Shown: positions 1 to 5,493 of the stretch, one piece after another
How the letters are laid out: the number at the start of each line of letters is the position of its first letter
Position numbering within the stretch: position 1 is the stretch's first letter
NCBI GenBank assembly: GCA_040235565.1
Contig: JBECLA010000113.1
Location: forward strand, 1-5,493
Length of the DNA: 5,493 nucleotides
DNA from: JAHEIJ01 sp040235565
GTDB lineage: Bacteria > Pseudomonadota > Gammaproteobacteria > UBA6429 > Thiohalophilaceae
Direction of reading: 5' to 3'
Translations under genes and position numbers: made by a program
The notes under the pieces: generated by a model
Database searches by the model: none
Seen by the model: only the letters and a program-made list of their open reading frames with translations
What the model was told of the DNA's origin: nothing

Positions 1-1045
1 ATCCGGCCAGCATGAGCATTGCGGCCTTGACCAGGCTGTGGTTGAAGGCAAACACAATCGCGGCTGCAATAGATAGGGGCGTGCCCCAGCCGATACCTAT
101 TAAAATGAAACCGATTTGGGATAGAGTCGAATAGGCAAGCATGCGCTTTGCATTGTGTGAGCCCACGGCCGAAAGGCCGCCGAAGACAACCCCGGTAACG
201 CCCAACACAATCAGGATCCAACGAATCACCGGAGCCTGTGAAACAAAGAGGAGTGTCGTCATGCGCAGGAAACCGTATACACCCAGTTTGACAACAACTG
301 AGGACAGCATAGCACTGACACATGTCGGCGCAGCCGTGTGGAAGTCCGGTTGCCAGAAATGGAACGGAAAAACCGCACTCTTTACCATAAAAGTAGCCAT
401 TAAAAATCCGATTCCGGGCAGCAGCAAGGGCTGACCGCCGTCAAGAGATATTCGTTCGGCAAGATCCGCCATGTTGAGTGTGCCGTAGCAGACATACAAA
501 CTACCGATAGCAAAAAGCATGAAAAAAGAGGCTGTGAGACTGATGTAAAAATACTTGTAGGCTGCTTCCGTGCCGTACCTGTCGTCCGAGGCAGCCGTCA
601 AAACCGTACCCGATATCACTAGTAATTCCGCAAACACATACATATTGAACAGGTCACCGGTCAGTATGGCACCGGTCAGACTGGTGGCCAGCATCAAAAA
701 CAGCGGATAAAATGTTGGATACTTTACGACAGCGTCTTTGCTGCCTATGGCATATATAATACCTGTGGTCAGGACCAACTGGCTCATCAAAACGAACACG
801 GCGGACAAGAGATCACCAACCAGGGTGATACCAAACGGTGCGAACCAGCCTCCGGAGTGGAACACGATTGGATTTGCGCCATGCAATACCTCTGCCGTCA
901 ACCAGGCACTAACGACCATTGATATAAGCATGCTACCCAGTGCAAGGGCTGCCTGCAGGCGGCGCGTCTGACTTAACATCAGAGTAATCATCGCTCCGGT
1001 CAGCGGTATTAATAAGGGTAAAACCGTCAGGTGATTGTTTACCAT
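1..1045 (-). CDS. mrpD: Mrp Na+/H+ antiporter subunit D, partial (C-terminus beyond left edge)
   Basis: Translated on the minus strand from ATG at 1045 to the window edge, this gives 348 codons with no stop, about 70% of the roughly 500 residues usual for MrpD. It is a multi-spanning inner-membrane protein homologous to the proton-pumping NuoL/M/N subunits of complex I. The conserved transmembrane glutamate is E140 in LFNMYVFAE, and the conserved lysine is K222 in TFMVKSAVFPFHFW; these correspond to the family's essential Glu and Lys. Other family signatures are QPDFHTAAPT (231-241), VVKLGVYGF (251-259), AKRMLAYSTLSQIGF (299-313) and FNHSLVKAAM (334-343). Residue 242 is Cys where Pro is common (APTPVSA). 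The ribosome binding site is weak (TAAGAT just upstream). It follows mrpC after a 168-base gap, longer than other gaps in this operon, but order and strand make it the third cistron. Identification is secure; the exact start is likely but not proven. Confidence 0.95.
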   Translation of the reverse strand, partial: MVNNHLTVLPLLIPLTGAMITLMLSQTRRLQAALALGSMLISMVVSAWLTAEVLHGANPIVFHSGGWFAPFGITLVGDLLSAVFVLMSQLVLTTGIIYAIGSKDAVVKYPTFYPLFLMLATSLTGAILTGDLFNMYVFAELLVISGTVLTAASDDRYGTEAAYKYFYISLTASFFMLFAIGSLYVCYGTLNMADLAERISLDGGQPLLLPGIGFLMATFMVKSAVFPFHFWQPDFHTAAPTCVSAMLSSVVVKLGVYGFLRMTTLLFVSQAPVIRWILIVLGVTGVVFGGLSAVGSHNAKRMLAYSTLSQIGFILIGIGWGTPLSIAAAIVFAFNHSLVKAAMLMLAG

Positions 1046-1213
1046 ATTATCTTACTATACAAATTTCCAAACAGTAAAACATAGGAAAACTAAAATGAAC
1101 CTCCCCGTGGAAGGCCGAGGGGTGTCCATTAATTTGTTGTTTTCAATCTTAGCTCAGCAAGCTGATGCGTATTAAACCCTAAAACGAAATAAATTCTTCA
1201 CGAGACATCCAGG
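1046..1213 (-). other. Long intra-operon gap between mrpC and mrpD
   Basis: These 168 non-coding bases interrupt an otherwise tightly packed operon (mrpAB to mrpC is 26 bases). The gap contains an imperfect GC-rich hairpin (1103-1122) and a 12-bp palindrome, TCAGC-AA-GCTGA, at 1154-1165. No open frame of note was seen. It could hold an RNA processing or attenuation element, or the remnant of a short mobile repeat. Confidence 0.5.
1103..1122 (-). repeat. Imperfect GC-rich hairpin between mrpC and mrpD
   Basis: On the plus strand CCCCGTGG and CCGAGGGG face each other across an AAGG loop: four C-G pairs, a G-A mismatch, a T-G wobble and two G-C pairs. In the minus-strand transcript the same arms give CCCC/GGGG and GG/CC with a two-by-two internal loop. 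It stands out against AT-rich surroundings. No U-run follows it in the operon's direction (GGGGAGGTTCATTTTAG), so it is a poor intrinsic terminator. Imperfect hairpins of this style occur in REP-like elements and at IS200/IS605-type ends, but that link is inference; mRNA stabilisation or processing is an equally good explanation. Confidence 0.45.
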
Positions 1214-1549
1214 CTAGTTTTTTAATCCATTTACTTCATCCAGATCGCTAGTTTTGTAACGGGAAGAAATAATATAAAGCATGGATAGGACAAAAGCCGT
1301 ACCTCCCATACTGATCACGATTGCTGTCAGGATTAATGCTTGGGGCAGTGCATCGCTGCGGAGGCCGCTGGCCGAGCTGATATAAGCGGGTTCAAAGCCT
1401 ATATACGCACCCGTACATAGCAGAAACAGATTTACGGCGTTCATCAGGATAACCAATCCAATGGCCGATCGGATGATATTGCGCCGCAGAAGCTGGAAAA
1501 TGCCTGTAGCAAACAAACTACCGATACCAATCGCCAATATTAGTTCCAT
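1214..1549 (-). CDS. mrpC: Mrp Na+/H+ antiporter subunit C (NuoK-like)
   Basis: A 111-residue membrane protein, the usual length for MrpC, homologous to NuoK of complex I. Three hydrophobic helices are visible at about residues 3-20, 28-48 and 69-96. Family signatures are RSAIGLVILMNAVNLFLL (27-44) and DALPQALILTAIVIS (66-80), the latter being the strongly conserved MrpC motif. The short C-terminal tail is polar (SRYKTSDLDEVNGLKN). The start is supported by an excellent ribosome binding site, AAGGAAGGA, ending 3 bases before the ATG. It begins 26 bases after the mrpAB stop codon, so the two are surely cotranscribed. In the complex it is a small membrane subunit that contacts MrpA and MrpD. 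No damage seen. Confidence 0.96.
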   Translation of the reverse strand: MELILAIGIGSLFATGIFQLLRRNIIRSAIGLVILMNAVNLFLLCTGAYIGFEPAYISSASGLRSDALPQALILTAIVISMGGTAFVLSMLYIISSRYKTSDLDEVNGLKN

Positions 1550-1575
1550 ATGTCCTTCCTTAATTTATCTATAAT

Positions 1576-4518
1576 TTATCCCACCTGTTCTTCGTCTTCT
1601 GAAATTTTCTTAAAACATATATTGCTATCAATATCTCTTTCACTGGGGTACCCCAAAGCGTTGAGCATATGGGTGACACTTCCCAGAACACTCAGGCAGA
1701 TGGCCAGTTCAAAAAGAAACGACGTGCTCAAATTGAAACCTCTGGGCAGAGGCAGTCCCAGTAGATGGCCGAAATCGACGTTTGAAAAAAAAGTTCCGTT
1801 AATTAAGGCGGAAACAACACCGTTCGTAATGGCCAGTAATATACCCGAGACTACAAGAGGTGTACCTTCTAGCCATTTCAGACGTTCTCGAGTTTCATCA
1901 TACCCGAACACAACATACCAGAAGCTTATGGATAGACCGATAATTACGCCGGCGGTGAACCCGTCGCCAGGCTGATCGTGTCCGTATATGATGTTTGTGG
2001 TACCGATCACCATTGCTACCGGTAGCGCTATATAGGCAAGAAGACGGATAAATGACGATGTTTTTAATCCACCGATGCCAAAGGTCGGCAGCGTGTAAAC
2101 ATTCGGAGGAGAAAACACACCCGGCTGGCTGCAGCTGTCTCCGTGCTTTCGACTAGCATATCGTAACAGGGTGTAAATACCAAGACCAGCCATACTGAAT
2201 ACAATAATCTCAATCAACGTGTCTATACCTCGAAAATCTGTAATAATAGCGCCGACAATGCTTTTGGATCCAACCATGGGCTTAGCATTTTGAGTATAGA
2301 ACGGTGTCACAATACTTTGACGGGGTCGAGAGAGCAAGGCCGAAAGGGTAACCAGCATAACCATTATACCTCCGGCAAACGCAACGAGTATATCCCGGGC
2401 CAGATTCATCGGGCTTTGCTTGAAAGTGAGATTCTGTGCCTTCTGCCGCTGCAGTCGGGGCAGGCGGGTCAAAGCCAGCACCAAGATGATGATGGATAAT
2501 ATATCCACAACAATCTGTACCAGGGCGACATCTGGCGCAGGTTCCAGCAACATCAGAACGACTATGCCAAGACCGGAAGCGGTTGAAGCGATGATAGCGA
2601 AAAGATCTTTTCGCAACAGGACGCTGGCTAGTGCCGCACCGACGATGATAAATAAAACAAAGACACGCAGGATGACCAGTTCTCCTCTGAAATTGAACGA
2701 AGGCCACGTCAGTGCTGACCAATCCAACGGCAAAGAGAAACCGCCGAAACCCGCGAAAAGCGCGACAGTTCCTGTCAGGATCACCACAAGGTAGGTGCGC
2801 AATCTACCATGTTGAATGCGCGTGGCCAAATAAGCCCCCTGATCGATGATCTCAAGTAACCCACTATAAACATCGTTCAATGTAAATTTTACACGGACTC
2901 GTTGGAGTAGTTTTCTTGCACGATGCCGGTAGGCAAAGAGCACCAAGCCAATGATAATGGCAATAGCAGACAGCATAAGTGGTATATTGAGTCCAGTCCA
3001 CAAGGCCAAGGACACCTTGACCTTGGATCCATGTGCAGCGGCGGCAGCATTGGCGAGCAAAGCAGCTTCTTGTTTCAGTCCGGGTAGATGGGACAGGACC
3101 AATGAAGTAACAGCAGGAATAGCAGGCGCACAAAGCATTATCACCGTAGTTTCTTGAGCATGTACCGTCTCATCCCTCGATTTACCCATAAAAGTGTCCC
3201 ATAGAAACATGGCCGCGAGGGCAAACATCAATGCGCCGGTAATTATGCTTGCCAGGGTGAATATCCAGCTGACCAACTTGGGAAGAGAGGGATGAAAGGC
3301 AGTTGCCAGCAGGGTCTCCTTAGCTAAAAAGCCAAAGAGTGGCGGTAAACCTGCCATGGATAGGGCGGCAACGGCACCGATGTAAAAGCTATGTGGCATG
3401 GATCGCCTCAGACCGCCTAGACGGCGCATATCTCTTGTACCTGTTTCATGGTCCACAATTCCAACGACCATAAATAGTGAGCTTTTATACAGAGCATGAG
3501 CCAGAATGCCTATCACCAATGCTTTGAATGCTATCTCTATGTCCTGACCGATCATCATCATGAGAATGCCCAGCTGGCTAACCGTTGAATATGCCAGCAG
3601 GGCCTTTAGATCATTCTGCTTCAACCCCTGGTATGCGCCTACCAACATGGTGATCATTCCGGTAAGTGAGAACAACCAGAACCAGAGCTCTGTTTGCCCC
3701 AGAACCGGATTGAGACGGGCCATCAGGTAGATGCCGGCCTTTACCATGGTTGCTGAGTGCAAATACGCGCTTGCCGGTGTGGGTGCACTCATGGCTTCTG
3801 GCAGCCAGATGTGGGCCGGGAACTGGGCACTTTTGGTGAACGCACCGATGGCGATCAACACCAGCATCAAGGGATACTGCGGGCTGCTGCGCAACAGATC
3901 GCCGCAATCCAGTATGGTTATAAAGCCGGTACCGCCTGCTGTGAAACCAACGATTAACAATCCGACAAGCAAGGCAATACCACCGCCTCCCGTGATAAAC
4001 AGTGCCTTGAACGCGCCTCGTCGGGCATCTTCGTCCTTGTACTTATAGGCCACCAGCAAAAAAGAGACGATGCTTGTTCCTTCCCAAAACATGAACAGGG
4101 TCAATACGTCCCCGGCCATGACCAGCCCTAGCATGGTTCCCATGAAAAGGAGAAGAAAGGTTAAAAAGCGCCAGGCCGATCGATCACCCTTGAAATATTG
4201 TCCAGCGTAGACGACAATGAGGGTACCGATAAAGGTAATCAGTAAAGCAAATAGACAGCTTAAACTGTCCAGATAAAACGCCGCGTCGAACCCCATCGAC
4301 GGGAGCCATCGTATTTTACAGGTGAAGATCAGGTTTGCTTGGAGATCGGGCAGATATGATAACAGGAAGGCAAACGCCGTGAGCGGCGCCAGCGCCAGTA
4401 ACCCACTTAGTTGCGTTATGGTTAACCTGCGGCTGAGTGACGGCAGGCCGAATAGGGCTGCGATCAGCGCGGATGTGAAGATAATGATCAGTGGCAGAAG
4501 AATCTTGAATTCTATCAT
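1576..4518 (-). CDS. mrpA: Mrp Na+/H+ antiporter subunit A fused to subunit B (MrpAB)
   Basis: A 980-residue polytopic membrane protein, the size expected for the fused MrpA-MrpB of group 2 operons (separate MrpA is about 800, MrpB about 140). Residues 1-490 are the NuoL-like antiporter module: LDSLSCLFALL (83-93), the conserved Glu in FMFWEG (E146), the conserved Lys in FTKSAQFPAHIWLPE (K229), SAPTPASAYLHSATMVKAG (244-262) and LKALLAYSTVSQLG (304-317). Residues about 500-590 are a connecting region. Residues 612-690 match the DUF4040/MbhD-like part with LLEPAPDVALVQ (657-668). Residues 745-787 are the MbhE-like part with DFRGIDTLIEI (761-771). Residues about 820-957 are the MrpB domain with YGHDQPGDGFTAG (845-857). 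The ATG at 4518 has an in-frame TAA two codons upstream and only a weak ribosome binding site (AAAGA), but the N-terminal helix fits the family. It heads the operon and all key residues are intact. Confidence 0.95.
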   Translation of the reverse strand: MIEFKILLPLIIIFTSALIAALFGLPSLSRRLTITQLSGLLALAPLTAFAFLLSYLPDLQANLIFTCKIRWLPSMGFDAAFYLDSLSCLFALLITFIGTLIVVYAGQYFKGDRSAWRFLTFLLLFMGTMLGLVMAGDVLTLFMFWEGTSIVSFLLVAYKYKDEDARRGAFKALFITGGGGIALLVGLLIVGFTAGGTGFITILDCGDLLRSSPQYPLMLVLIAIGAFTKSAQFPAHIWLPEAMSAPTPASAYLHSATMVKAGIYLMARLNPVLGQTELWFWLFSLTGMITMLVGAYQGLKQNDLKALLAYSTVSQLGILMMMIGQDIEIAFKALVIGILAHALYKSSLFMVVGIVDHETGTRDMRRLGGLRRSMPHSFYIGAVAALSMAGLPPLFGFLAKETLLATAFHPSLPKLVSWIFTLASIITGALMFALAAMFLWDTFMGKSRDETVHAQETTVIMLCAPAIPAVTSLVLSHLPGLKQEAALLANAAAAAHGSKVKVSLALWTGLNIPLMLSAIAIIIGLVLFAYRHRARKLLQRVRVKFTLNDVYSGLLEIIDQGAYLATRIQHGRLRTYLVVILTGTVALFAGFGGFSLPLDWSALTWPSFNFRGELVILRVFVLFIIVGAALASVLLRKDLFAIIASTASGLGIVVLMLLEPAPDVALVQIVVDILSIIILVLALTRLPRLQRQKAQNLTFKQSPMNLARDILVAFAGGIMVMLVTLSALLSRPRQSIVTPFYTQNAKPMVGSKSIVGAIITDFRGIDTLIEIIVFSMAGLGIYTLLRYASRKHGDSCSQPGVFSPPNVYTLPTFGIGGLKTSSFIRLLAYIALPVAMVIGTTNIIYGHDQPGDGFTAGVIIGLSISFWYVVFGYDETRERLKWLEGTPLVVSGILLAITNGVVSALINGTFFSNVDFGHLLGLPLPRGFNLSTSFLFELAICLSVLGSVTHMLNALGYPSERDIDSNICFKKISEDEEQVG

Positions 4519-4543
4519 TCTTTATAGAAATGAATCTGAATCG

Positions 4544-4561
4544 AATATTTTATGAAATATT
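4544..4561. repeat. Perfect AT-rich inverted repeat ahead of mrpAB
   Basis: AATATTT, a 4-base spacer TATG, then AAATATT form an exact 7-bp inverted repeat 26 bases upstream of the mrpAB start codon. It overlaps the -10 region of the candidate promoter described at 4559-4587, so it could be an operator for a dimeric regulator. All arm bases are A or T in AT-rich DNA, so chance is a real possibility. Confidence 0.35.
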
Positions 4562-4587
4562 ATGATCACCCATTATGAAGTAAGCAA
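4559..4587 (-). promoter_or_regulatory. Candidate sigma-70 promoter for the mrp operon
   Basis: On the minus strand, TTGCTT (4587-4582) is followed after 17 bases by CATAAT (4564-4559), which is 5 of 6 to the -10 consensus; the -35 matches only at TTG. The spacing is ideal and transcription would start near 4552, leaving a leader of about 35 bases before the mrpAB ATG. No better match was found in this interval. Moderate sequence match only. Confidence 0.3.
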
Positions 4588-4884
4588 ACAGATAGGCCTT
4601 GAAAATGAAATGGCCGGGCTAAAAGGAATTAGAACCAGTTACAGTTTCACCTAAATATGGATAGATTTCACAATACATGAATTAGCTTTGATTTGACAAT
4701 AATTTTAAGATTGAATTTTGAACCGGTGAAATGTGACACTTTGCAAAAATTTCAAATATCTAATGAATCCAAATTGATGTGATACTCAAAACTTATCTCT
4801 CATTCAGTTTCAATATTTAAATGAAAACCTGGTCATTCCGTCAGTACAAAATCTTGTATAACCTTGTTCCTTCCTAACAAATTT
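4588..4884. other. AT-rich intergenic stretch with no gene seen
   Basis: With the leader of mrpAB, the interval from 4519 to 4884 (366 bases) shows no convincing open frame on either strand and is clearly richer in A and T than the mrp genes. No tRNA-like, CRISPR or terminator-like structure (GC stem plus T-run) was recognised. It may be leader and promoter DNA for mrpAB, or the 3' side of the small possible gene at 4885-5172. Confidence 0.5.
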
Positions 4885-5172
4885 TCAGGTTTCTGTCCAT
4901 AAGGTGAAAATATCATCCCAATCAAAAACCGGTGATAAGTCTGACATCTTGGCCCTGATCGCAAATCTGCAATTTTCAAAAAGGAGAGATCCAAATTCAA
5001 GGGTTTGCCTTTTTTGCAATTTTGTAGGAAATGCGATATGCACTTTTAGTTGAGATTCTTGAACCTGCGTTTTTGGCAAGATATGTTGCACTTGCAACGT
5101 AAAGTCCTCTAAAGATATTTTATGAGCCACTGTTGAACCATTTTTAAAATCCAGCAGGCAGCTCACAAACAA
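4885..5172 (-). CDS. Possible small hypothetical protein (TTG start)
   Basis: A 95-codon minus-strand frame that I do not recognise. It begins with TTG at 5172 and has a good ribosome binding site, AAGGA, 5 bases before the start, which is the main reason to consider it real. The protein is soluble-looking, with no transmembrane segment or signal peptide. It has a mixed beta-prone middle (about residues 18-75, such as LKVHIAFP and FAIRAKM) and an acidic, aromatic C-terminus (FDWDDIFTLW). No catalytic or metal-binding motif is visible. It lies in AT-rich DNA, points the same way as the mrp genes but is separated from them by 366 bases, and is divergent from the plus-strand gene at 5400. The amino-acid composition is plausible, but the rare start codon and isolation mean it could be a chance frame or a degraded gene. 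Confidence 0.4.
   Translation of the reverse strand: MFVSCLLDFKNGSTVAHKISLEDFTLQVQHILPKTQVQESQLKVHIAFPTKLQKRQTLEFGSLLFENCRFAIRAKMSDLSPVFDWDDIFTLWTET
5085..5098. repeat. 14-bp palindrome inside the possible small gene
   Basis: GTTGCA, a CT spacer and TGCAAC form an exact 6-bp inverted repeat. It lies about 230 bases upstream of the sigma-54 promoter at 5331, within the range over which enhancer-type sites can act, but also inside a possible coding frame. A regulatory role is speculative. Confidence 0.25.
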
Positions 5173-5187
5173 ACCTTTCCTTATGTA

Positions 5188-5245
5188 TATTTAATTCCCA
5201 CCTGAGCTAACAACCACAATCAGACTGGGTATTTAGTGCCCACCT
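5188..5245 (+). repeat. Pair of 16-bp direct repeats, 42-bp period (candidate activator sites)
   Basis: TATTTAATTCCCACCT (5188-5203) and TATTTAGTGCCCACCT (5230-5245) agree at 14 of 16 positions and start exactly 42 bases apart, about four helical turns, so both face the same side of the DNA. They lie about 110-170 bases upstream of the start predicted from the sigma-54 promoter at 5331-5346, which is where binding sites for enhancer-binding proteins normally sit. The repeat is seen directly; its role is inferred from position. Confidence 0.5.
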
Positions 5246-5287
5246 TTGTGTATCTTTTAAAATAAAAACCATTTTTTTGTTCTATCC

Positions 5288-5300
5288 ATTCAAAGTGTTA
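5288..5300 (+). promoter_or_regulatory. IHF-like binding site
   Basis: ATTCAA-AGTG-TTA matches the IHF consensus WATCAA-N4-TTR with one mismatch (T for A at the second position). It lies between the candidate activator repeats and the sigma-54 promoter, about 57-69 bases before the predicted transcription start, where IHF bends DNA at many sigma-54 promoters. The motif is short and degenerate, so chance matches in AT-rich DNA are common. It also overlaps the first of two TATCCATT direct repeats (5283-5290 and 5299-5306). Confidence 0.35.
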
Positions 5301-5330
5301 TCCATTTTATATACCACATTGTGATATTAA

Positions 5331-5346
5331 TGGCACGAAAATTGCT
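5331..5346 (+). promoter_or_regulatory. Sigma-54 (RpoN) -24/-12 promoter
   Basis: TGGCACG-AAAA-TTGCT is a full match to the sigma-54 consensus TGGCACG-N4-TTGCW, with the invariant GG (5332-5333) and GC (5344-5345) separated by the required 10 bases. Transcription should begin about 12 bases beyond the GC, near 5356, leaving a leader of some 44 bases that contains the strong ribosome binding site of the gene at 5400. Such promoters need an ATP-dependent activator bound upstream. Confidence 0.85.
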
Positions 5347-5386
5347 GGTATTATAAATAAAATTTAAAGGCCTTAGTAGGGACATT

Positions 5387-5392
5387 GGAGGT
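5387..5392 (+). promoter_or_regulatory. Strong ribosome binding site of the gene at 5400
   Basis: GGAGGT, close to the anti-16S optimum, sits 7 bases before the ATG at 5400 and fixes the start of this truncated gene. Confidence 0.85.
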
Positions 5393-5399
5393 ATTATTT

Positions 5400-5493
5400 A
5401 TGGAAACATCACTAGCCTGGACATTTGTCGGTTTGTCAATAGTCATGGGACTTCTCGCAGGTGTAGGGACATTTTCTGCAGTCAGAGGTATAT
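5400..5493 (+). CDS. N-terminus of an unidentified membrane protein, partial
   Basis: Thirty-one codons are visible before the right edge. The frame starts with ATG preceded by GGAGGT at 7 bases and by a full-consensus sigma-54 promoter, so it is very likely a real, separately regulated gene divergent from the mrp operon. The visible part, starting METSLAWTFVGLSIVMGL, has one hydrophobic segment at about residues 5-28 followed by an Arg (R29). This fits the first helix of a multi-spanning transporter or channel, or an uncleaved anchor; there is no lipobox and no classic positively charged n-region (the only early charge is E2). The family cannot be named from so little. Regulation by an enhancer-binding protein is inferred from the promoter. 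Confidence 0.75.
   Translation, partial: METSLAWTFVGLSIVMGLLAGVGTFSAVRGI

Noticed and set aside
141..971. Plus-strand open frames opposite mrpD
   Set aside because: The minus strand here encodes a clear MrpD with all signature motifs; the plus-strand frames are antisense artefacts.
1103..1122. Rho-independent terminator after mrpC
   Set aside because: The hairpin lacks a following T-run on the transcribed strand and mrpD, a required subunit, lies downstream.
1550..1975. 141-codon plus-strand frame opposite the end of mrpAB
   Set aside because: It is antisense to the MrpB domain, whose conserved residues explain this DNA; the translation has no recognisable features.
2282..2722. 146-codon minus-strand frame overlapping mrpAB
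   Set aside because: An out-of-frame shadow of the DUF4040 region of mrpAB, rich in Cys and Arg, with no membrane or domain pattern.
4581..4600. Sigma-54-like element on the minus strand ahead of mrpAB (AGGCCTATCTGTTTGCTT)
   Set aside because: With TTGC aligned at -12, the invariant GG at -24 reads GC, so a critical base is missing.
5072..5092. Second sigma-54-like element, TTGGCAAGATATGTTGCAC, on the plus strand
   Set aside because: The GG and GC are 11 bases apart instead of the required 10, and no gene start follows closely on that strand.
5346..5354. Extended -10 sigma-70 element, TGGTATTAT, downstream of the sigma-54 site
   Set aside because: It looks like an extended -10 box but has no -35 partner at 16-18 bases and overlaps the far better sigma-54 match; AT-rich DNA gives such boxes easily.

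Overview
The window is mostly a conserved bacterial cation/proton antiporter operon of the Mrp (Mnh/Sha/Pha) type. It is transcribed on the minus strand, from about 4518 towards position 1. In transcription order it holds a fused mrpA-mrpB gene (4518-1576), mrpC (1549-1214) and the start of mrpD (1045, running off the left edge). The A/B fusion followed by C and D is the 'group 2' layout known from many proteobacteria, in which mrpE, mrpF and mrpG would follow beyond the left edge. Together these membrane subunits would form one complex that exchanges cytoplasmic Na+ (or Li+/K+) for external H+, for pH and sodium homeostasis. The three coding regions look moderate in GC and the intergenic DNA is clearly AT-rich. 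A Gram-negative, probably proteobacterial or Desulfobacterota-like host fits the fused MrpAB and the sigma-54 promoter, but the sequence does not fix the taxon.

Region by region: 1-1045 is mrpD (partial). 1046-1213 is an unusually long gap inside the operon with an imperfect GC-rich hairpin. 1214-1549 is mrpC with a strong ribosome binding site. 1576-4518 is mrpAB. 4519-4884 is AT-rich and apparently non-coding, with a perfect AT-rich inverted repeat and a weak candidate sigma-70 promoter just ahead of mrpAB. 4885-5172 is a possible small minus-strand gene of unknown function that starts with TTG. 5173-5399 is a regulatory region. 5400 to the right edge is the start of a plus-strand gene for a protein with an N-terminal membrane segment.

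The most informative non-coding signal is in 5188-5399. A full-consensus sigma-54 (-24/-12) promoter (5331-5346) stands 54 bases ahead of the plus-strand start codon. Upstream of it are a near-consensus IHF-like site and two 16-bp direct repeats (14/16 identical) exactly 42 bp apart, where activator sites for sigma-54 promoters usually lie. This suggests that the truncated membrane-protein gene is controlled by an enhancer-binding protein. The antiporter genes themselves look ordinary.
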